From Halobiforma lacisalsi AJ5 (GTDB lineage: Archaea; Halobacteriota; Halobacteria; Halobacteriales; Natrialbaceae), in contig NZ_CP019285.1 of the NCBI RefSeq assembly GCF_000226975.2, positions 868,001 to 932,000 on the forward strand: a DNA stretch of 64,000 nt. Direction: 5' to 3'. The notes under the pieces were generated by a model. That model ran no database searches. It was not told the DNA's origin and saw nothing but the letters and a program-made list of their open reading frames with translations. The first letter of the stretch is position 1. Every line of letters begins with the position of its first letter. The position numbers and the translations under genes are program-made. This document shows, piece by piece, positions 63,247-64,000 of this stretch.

Positions 63247-64000
63247 CTAGCCGACGTATCCCAGCGCCTGCAGCCGCTGTTCCACGTCCGAGTCGGCCGT
63301 CCGTTTCTCGAGGTCCGAGTCCGGTTCGTGCGTTTCCCGGTCCGTCGCGGACGTGGTCACCCACGGCACCGTCCGCACGGAGGGGTGGAGACAGCCGACC
63401 GGGTGGTCGTAGATCCCCCACTCGCCGAGCGCGTCGCCGTGATCGGCCGTGATGGCGACCCGATCGGCGTCGACGTTCTCGAGGAGGAGTTCCACGTCCT
63501 CGAGCGCGCGACGCAGGTTGTCCTGGTAGGCGGCCCAGAACGTCTCGAAGTCGATCTTGTCCTTCCGGAGCGCGTCGACGACGGTGTCCGACAGCGCCGG
63601 ACCGAACGGTTCGGCGTCGAATCCGGCGTCCAACCCGAGGAAGGGGTGGTGGGGCTGGACGTAGTGGACGATCAGCCGATCCGGATCCGTCTCGCGGGCG
63701 GCCCGGATGGCCCTGTCGGTGACCGGACGCGGCGGGACCGTATCGTGCTCGTCGTCCCAGCCGTACCGCCAGACTTCGTCGAGGTCGCCGAACCGGTCGC
63801 CGGAGAGGATCCGCTCGGAGAAGACGTTGCTCGTCACGTACGTGGTGTTCGCCACCTCGTCGTCGTACTCGTCGGTGAACGTCTTGGCCATCCACTCCTT
63901 GGACATGCTCCCGACCGATTCCATCCGTTCGATCTCCGCGTCCTCGAGGAAGGCGTACTCGTCGGCGACCGAGCGGAGTAGATCGACCCGACACGCGTCC
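63247..64000 (-). CDS. Sulfatase / alkaline phosphatase-superfamily protein, 3' part
   Basis: Open from the window's end to TAG 63247-63249; the N-terminal part lies beyond 64000. The 251 residues visible include VHYVQPHHPFLG, ITADHGDALGEWG and HPVGCLHPSVRTVPWV, the C-terminal metal-binding and substrate segments of the sulfatase superfamily. The catalytic Cys/Ser motif is not in the window. An internal ATG (63924) is not the start because the codons upstream (RVDLLRSVADEYAFLEDAEI) continue the protein. Substrate unknown. Confidence 0.8.
   Translation of the reverse strand, partial: DACRVDLLRSVADEYAFLEDAEIERMESVGSMSKEWMAKTFTDEYDDEVANTTYVTSNVFSERILSGDRFGDLDEVWRYGWDDEHDTVPPRPVTDRAIRAARETDPDRLIVHYVQPHHPFLGLDAGFDAEPFGPALSDTVVDALRKDKIDFETFWAAYQDNLRRALEDVELLLENVDADRVAITADHGDALGEWGIYDHPVGCLHPSVRTVPWVTTSATDRETHEPDSDLEKRTADSDVEQRLQALGYVG

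Overview
The window comes from a haloarchaeon (class Halobacteria; the gene set resembles Natrialbaceae, but the genus cannot be fixed from sequence alone). The evidence is high GC content, strongly acidic proteins, twin-arginine (Tat) signals with haloarchaeal lipoboxes, many genes whose TATA-like box lies about 25-30 bases before the start codon (leaderless transcripts), and archaea-only genes: Hef, Hel308, XPD, Cgi121, PurO-type IMP cyclohydrolase, and LysW-dependent arginine biosynthesis.

Layout. 0-7 kb: tail of a hypothetical gene, then a five-gene peptide-type ABC importer (binding protein, two permeases, two ATPases). 7.3-8.8 kb: an IS1341-type element with a catalytically intact TnpB and a hairpin-rich 3' region that looks like its guide RNA. 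8.8-20 kb: small hypotheticals, a CBS protein followed by glycyl-tRNA synthetase, a winged-helix protein, a dolichol-kinase-like membrane protein, the Hef helicase-nuclease, a PAP2 protein, a multicopper oxidase and a glutamine amidotransferase. 20-25 kb: a CUT1 sugar-type ABC importer whose binding protein is encoded convergently. 25-29.5 kb: threonine synthase, a TrmB-like regulator, two paralogous membrane proteins, and a 25-residue membrane peptide between them on the other strand.

29.5-38 kb is the arginine block, all on the minus strand: argG-argH, then lysW-argX-argC-argB-argD-argE. LysW is the carrier on which glutamate is converted to ornithine; ArgG and ArgH make arginine from citrulline. 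argF (ornithine carbamoyltransferase) is not in this window. An 18-bp perfect palindrome lies upstream of argG. 38-53 kb: a membrane-anchored winged-helix protein, an XPD helicase, metallophosphoesterases, threonine aldolase, an M29 aminopeptidase with a duplicated 3' end, UspA, an SDR, a degenerate cupredoxin, CysE and PurO. 53-64 kb: a broken HNH gene beside a tRNA-Gln, an OYE-family reductase, a zinc alcohol dehydrogenase, a double LEA-2/WHy protein, a CxxC carboxymuconolactone-decarboxylase-like protein, hel308-cgi121, a UspA, a frameshifted PiT phosphate transporter and the 3' part of a sulfatase-type gene.

Most notable: an 82-bp intergenic element with inverted ends found twice, each time starting on the last base of a stop codon; the TnpB element; sharp inverted repeats at the multicopper oxidase and argG promoters; a strongly structured GC-rich stretch at 44.3-44.6 kb; a 51-bp duplication of a gene end; and three genes interrupted by single-site lesions, which are either real decay or sequence errors.
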